Assembly: GCA_028290765.1 (NCBI GenBank)
Contig: JAQGJF010000912.1
Span: 1 to 10,120 of the forward strand
Direction of reading: 5' to 3'
Origin: Tardiphaga sp.
GTDB lineage: Bacteria > Pseudomonadota > Alphaproteobacteria > Rhizobiales > Xanthobacteraceae
DNA: 10,120 nucleotides
Under the pieces are notes generated by a model that had not been told where the DNA came from, did not search any database, and saw nothing but the letters and a program-made list of their open reading frames with translations. Made by a program: the position numbers and the translations under genes. Shown here piece after piece: positions 7,941-10,120 of this stretch; position 1 is the stretch's first letter, and every line of letters begins with the position of its first letter.

Positions 7941-8075
7941 GTGGGCCAGAACCAACAGCGCGTCGTGGTAACCGTACCCGAACGGATCAACGCCTTGCCG
8001 GGCGATTCGATTCGGCTGGCCATTGCGTCCGACAAATCCCACGCCTTCTACCAGCAGAGTCTGCAGCGGTTGTAA
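7941..8075 (+). pseudogene. Probable C-terminal remnant of an ABC transporter ATPase (TOBE-domain end)
   Basis: A 44-codon plus-strand frame ending in TAA encodes a stretch including VVVTVPERINALPGDSIRL and then IASDKSHAFYQQS. The pattern of a beta-strand, 'xxPGDxIRL', then a short strand and 'xxxHxF' is that of the last strands of TOBE domains in PotA/FbpC-like ATPases. The intact ATPase of this window ends comparably (PVVGDKVCVCWSVTGGYLL). The frame is open a little further upstream but loses family likeness before about 7940, and there is no ATPase core and no ribosome binding site. I read it as the surviving 3' end of a deleted importer gene. A chance short frame is the alternative. Confidence 0.45.
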
Positions 8076-8102
8076 GCATCGGGGTCGCTTCACCCGGATC
8101 GC

Positions 8103-9098
8103 TCATGCCGCGCTGTGCGCTGCCGCGGCCAGAATATTGGCGGCGTTGTTATGAAGGATATCGGCCGCAACATTCTCCGGCAGTCCGGCAATCGCGGGCA
8201 GCGCCTTGGCGCCCAGCGGATCGCCGATCTCGAACGGAAAATCCGAGCCGAACACGATCTGGCGGTGCCCGACCAGATCGATCAGATAACGCAGCGCCGC
8301 GGGATGCGCCACGACGGTGTCGAAGAAGATCTGGTTGAGATAGGAGCTCGGCGGCCGCGAGATATGCTTGCGGCAATCGGGATTGGCTTCATAGGTCGAC
8401 GCCTCATAGGCGAGGTCGATCCGGCCGGCTAGCATCGCCAGCGTGCCGCCGCCATGGGCGAGCACCAGTTTCAGGCCCGGATGCCGCTCGAACACCCCGG
8501 CGAAAATCAGCCTGGACACGCAGAGCGCGGTCTCAGACGGCCAGCCGACCAGTTGCAGCATGGTGTATTGGCCGAAGGCCGGCCGTTCGACACCGGTGGT
8601 CGGGTGCATGAAGACAATGACGCCGCGCCGGGCGCATTCGGCGAACAGCGGCTCGAACGCGCTGTCATCGAGCGGACGCCCGGCCGCGGAAGTGGGCAAT
8701 GCCACGCCGGTGAGGCCGTCTTCGTCCAGCGCCCGGCTGATTTCGGCCACGGCGTATTCCGGCTCGGTCAGCGCCGGCACCGCAAGGCCGCCGTGCCGGG
8801 CGCCGGCCTGCTTCACGAAGTCCGCGGTCTGCCTGTTGAGCCGCCGGGCAAAGGCGCGGTCGGCGCCCCAGCCGGCATGGCTGACGATGCGCGGTGGCGG
8901 CGACACCAGTTGCAGCGTGATATCCCGCGCCACCAGGCTTTGGGTGGCGCCCTCGACATCGTAGAGCAGCGGATCGAGCGGGCCATAGCCGCCGAACCCG
9001 AAGCCGTCGCCCTTGGTCTCGATCCCGAACGCTTTCTCACGCGCGAGCTCGGTGAGGAATTCGCGCGTGAGGGCATGGGCGTGGACGTCGATGATCAT
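8103..9098 (-). CDS. Amidohydrolase-2 family protein, ACMSD-type decarboxylase or hydrolase
   Basis: This 331-residue TIM-barrel metalloenzyme belongs to the family of aminocarboxymuconate-semialdehyde decarboxylase, gamma-resorcylate decarboxylase and related hydrolases. The metal-site residues are all present: H6 and H8 in DVHAH, H165 in VFMHP, H215 in LAHGGG and D286 in GSDFPFE. Length is usual for the family. These enzymes typically remove CO2 from, or hydrolyse, aromatic or muconate-like acids in the cytosol. Which of these applies here cannot be told. The ATG overlaps the stop of the upstream binding-protein gene in ATGA and has no clear Shine-Dalgarno sequence, so translation is probably coupled. 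The pairing with a LivK-type receptor suggests uptake and breakdown of one carboxylated compound. A 224-bp gap separates it from the regulator gene downstream. Confidence 0.9.
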   Translation of the reverse strand: MIIDVHAHALTREFLTELAREKAFGIETKGDGFGFGGYGPLDPLLYDVEGATQSLVARDITLQLVSPPPRIVSHAGWGADRAFARRLNRQTADFVKQAGARHGGLAVPALTEPEYAVAEISRALDEDGLTGVALPTSAAGRPLDDSAFEPLFAECARRGVIVFMHPTTGVERPAFGQYTMLQLVGWPSETALCVSRLIFAGVFERHPGLKLVLAHGGGTLAMLAGRIDLAYEASTYEANPDCRKHISRPPSSYLNQIFFDTVVAHPAALRYLIDLVGHRQIVFGSDFPFEIGDPLGAKALPAIAGLPENVAADILHNNAANILAAAAHSAA

Positions 9099-10120
9099 TC
9101 GAACGGCTTGCGCGGGTAGCGGATGGCGGCCGCTGCGACTTCGGTCGGATAGACCGGAATCGCCTTGCCGCCCTGCACCTGCGAAATCACCGCCGACGCC
9201 TTGGTGTCGACCCCGTTCTGGTCGAACTGGAAGTGTCCGAAGAAGGTCTCGACGTCGAGTTTCAGCATGGCATCGCGCACCTGCACCGGATCGAGCGAGC
9301 CGGCCTTCTCGATGGCGAGCTGCAGCGCCAGCGCGCCCGCGGTGCCGGAGGCGGTGATGTAGTTCGGCTTGGAGCCGAACGCCTTCTCGTAGCCGGTCAG
9401 ATAGCTCTCGGCATCCTTGATCAGCGGGCCCTTGTACTTCACGGCCGGATCCCAGATCTGCACGCCAATGAGATCTTCCGATGCCGGGCCGAGCGCGCTC
9501 AGCACGTCCGGAATGCCGACGGCAAAGGCGAAACCGATCATCTTCGGGTTGACCTTCAGCGACTGCAGCGCCTTCACCAGCTGGATCGAGTCCTGCACAT
9601 AGCCGGTCAGGATCATCACCTCGGGATTGGCATCCTTCAGCGCGGTCGCGACCGAGGAGAGATCGACCGATCCCTTGGGATATTTGTTGTTGTAGACGAT
9701 CTTCAGGCCGAGCGCCTCGGCCTTCTTCTGCGCCGCGGCGGCGAATACGTTCGGGAACAGATCGTCCGGGCCGGCGATCGCCACCGTCGTCGGCGGCGTC
9801 GGCAGCTTCTTGATCAGGTCGAGCATCGGATCCAGCGTGGTCGACGCCAGCGGCGCCGGGCAGAAGATGAACTTGTAGCCGCGCTGGTACAGGCTGTCCG
9901 CGGTAGCCATCGGCGTCATCGTGATGACCTTGTACTCCTCGCTGATCGCCGCCGTCGCCGTCGCGATGCCCGAGGAGTACGGCCCGAGGATGAACTTGAC
10001 GTTGTCTTCGGTGATCAGCTTTTCGGTCAGGCGCGCCGAGCTCTGCGGCTTGCTCTCGTCGTCATAATAGATCACCTCGACCTTGGTCTTCTTGCCGGCG
10101 ACGTCGATGCCGCCGGCTTC
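9095..10120 (-). CDS. LivK-type ABC substrate-binding protein, 5' end outside window
   Basis: The frame is open from the right window edge to TGA at 9097-9095, giving 341 visible residues. Family members are about 390-410 long, so the signal peptide and first strands are missing. A GTG at 10075 is internal, because the coding sequence (EAGGIDVAGKK) continues before it. Visible landmarks are VEVIYYDDESKPQSS, NVKFILGPYSSG, IVYNNKYPKGSVD and NYITASGTAGALALQ, typical of periplasmic binding proteins for branched-chain amino acids, amides, ureas and aromatic acids. It delivers its ligand to a LivHMGF-type membrane complex, none of whose genes is in this window. It overlaps the ACMSD-type gene by 4 bp and comes first in transcription order. 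The ligand is unknown and need not be an amino acid. Confidence 0.92.
   Translation of the reverse strand, partial: EAGGIDVAGKKTKVEVIYYDDESKPQSSARLTEKLITEDNVKFILGPYSSGIATATAAISEEYKVITMTPMATADSLYQRGYKFIFCPAPLASTTLDPMLDLIKKLPTPPTTVAIAGPDDLFPNVFAAAAQKKAEALGLKIVYNNKYPKGSVDLSSVATALKDANPEVMILTGYVQDSIQLVKALQSLKVNPKMIGFAFAVGIPDVLSALGPASEDLIGVQIWDPAVKYKGPLIKDAESYLTGYEKAFGSKPNYITASGTAGALALQLAIEKAGSLDPVQVRDAMLKLDVETFFGHFQFDQNGVDTKASAVISQVQGGKAIPVYPTEVAAAAIRYPRKPFE

Noticed and set aside
7088..8035. Minus-strand 315-codon frame overlapping the regulator gene
   Set aside because: It is a shifted frame of the XRE gene with low-complexity Arg/Gly/Ala content, and the XRE frame has a clear helix-turn-helix and ribosome binding site.
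8454..9119. Plus-strand 221-codon frame opposite the ACMSD-type gene
   Set aside because: No family likeness. The opposite strand encodes all five expected metal-site residues.

Overview
The window is GC-rich chromosomal DNA, most likely from an alphaproteobacterium of the Bradyrhizobium/Rhodopseudomonas type. This rests on codon use, the density of ABC importers and amidohydrolases, and a left-edge repeat that resembles intergenic repeats I recall from that group. The organism call is inference. I see no tRNA, rRNA, CRISPR array, insertion sequence or phage gene.

Left part (1-2750, minus strand): a two-gene operon. A TrzA/AtzA-type metal-dependent amidohydrolase is transcribed first. An Fe(II)/2-oxoglutarate dioxygenase of the isopenicillin N synthase-like family follows 41 bp later. 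A dispersed-type repeat with a perfect 12-bp inverted repeat lies behind the dioxygenase.

Middle (2751-6993): an AT-richer divergent control region of about 310 bp separates the amidohydrolase operon from a complete four-gene PotD-A-B-C-type ABC importer on the plus strand. The order is a Tat-exported binding protein, an ATPase, and two six-helix permeases coupled by 4-bp ATGA overlaps. The control region holds a perfect TCTCA-TTTT-TGAGA palindrome, a related second copy and candidate promoters in both directions. An intercistronic hairpin sits between the binding-protein and ATPase genes.

Right part (6993-10120, minus strand): an XRE-family regulator lies tail to tail with the second permease, 3 bp away. 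Behind it is a short plus-strand reading frame that looks like the leftover C-terminal (TOBE) end of another ABC ATPase. An ACMSD-type amidohydrolase-2 protein follows, overlapping by 4 bp the end of a LivK-type branched-chain-amino-acid-like binding protein whose start lies outside the window.

Taken together this looks like an accessory uptake-and-degradation locus. A nitrogen-containing, probably cationic or heterocyclic, compound would be imported by the Pot-type system, hydrolysed or deaminated by the TrzA-type enzyme and oxidised by the dioxygenase, with the XRE protein as the obvious candidate regulator. The LivK/ACMSD pair is probably a separate catabolic module. The substrate cannot be read from the sequence. 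No radically new system (defence, RNA, retroelement) was found. The best leads are the unassigned pathway, the paired operators and the ABC ATPase remnant.
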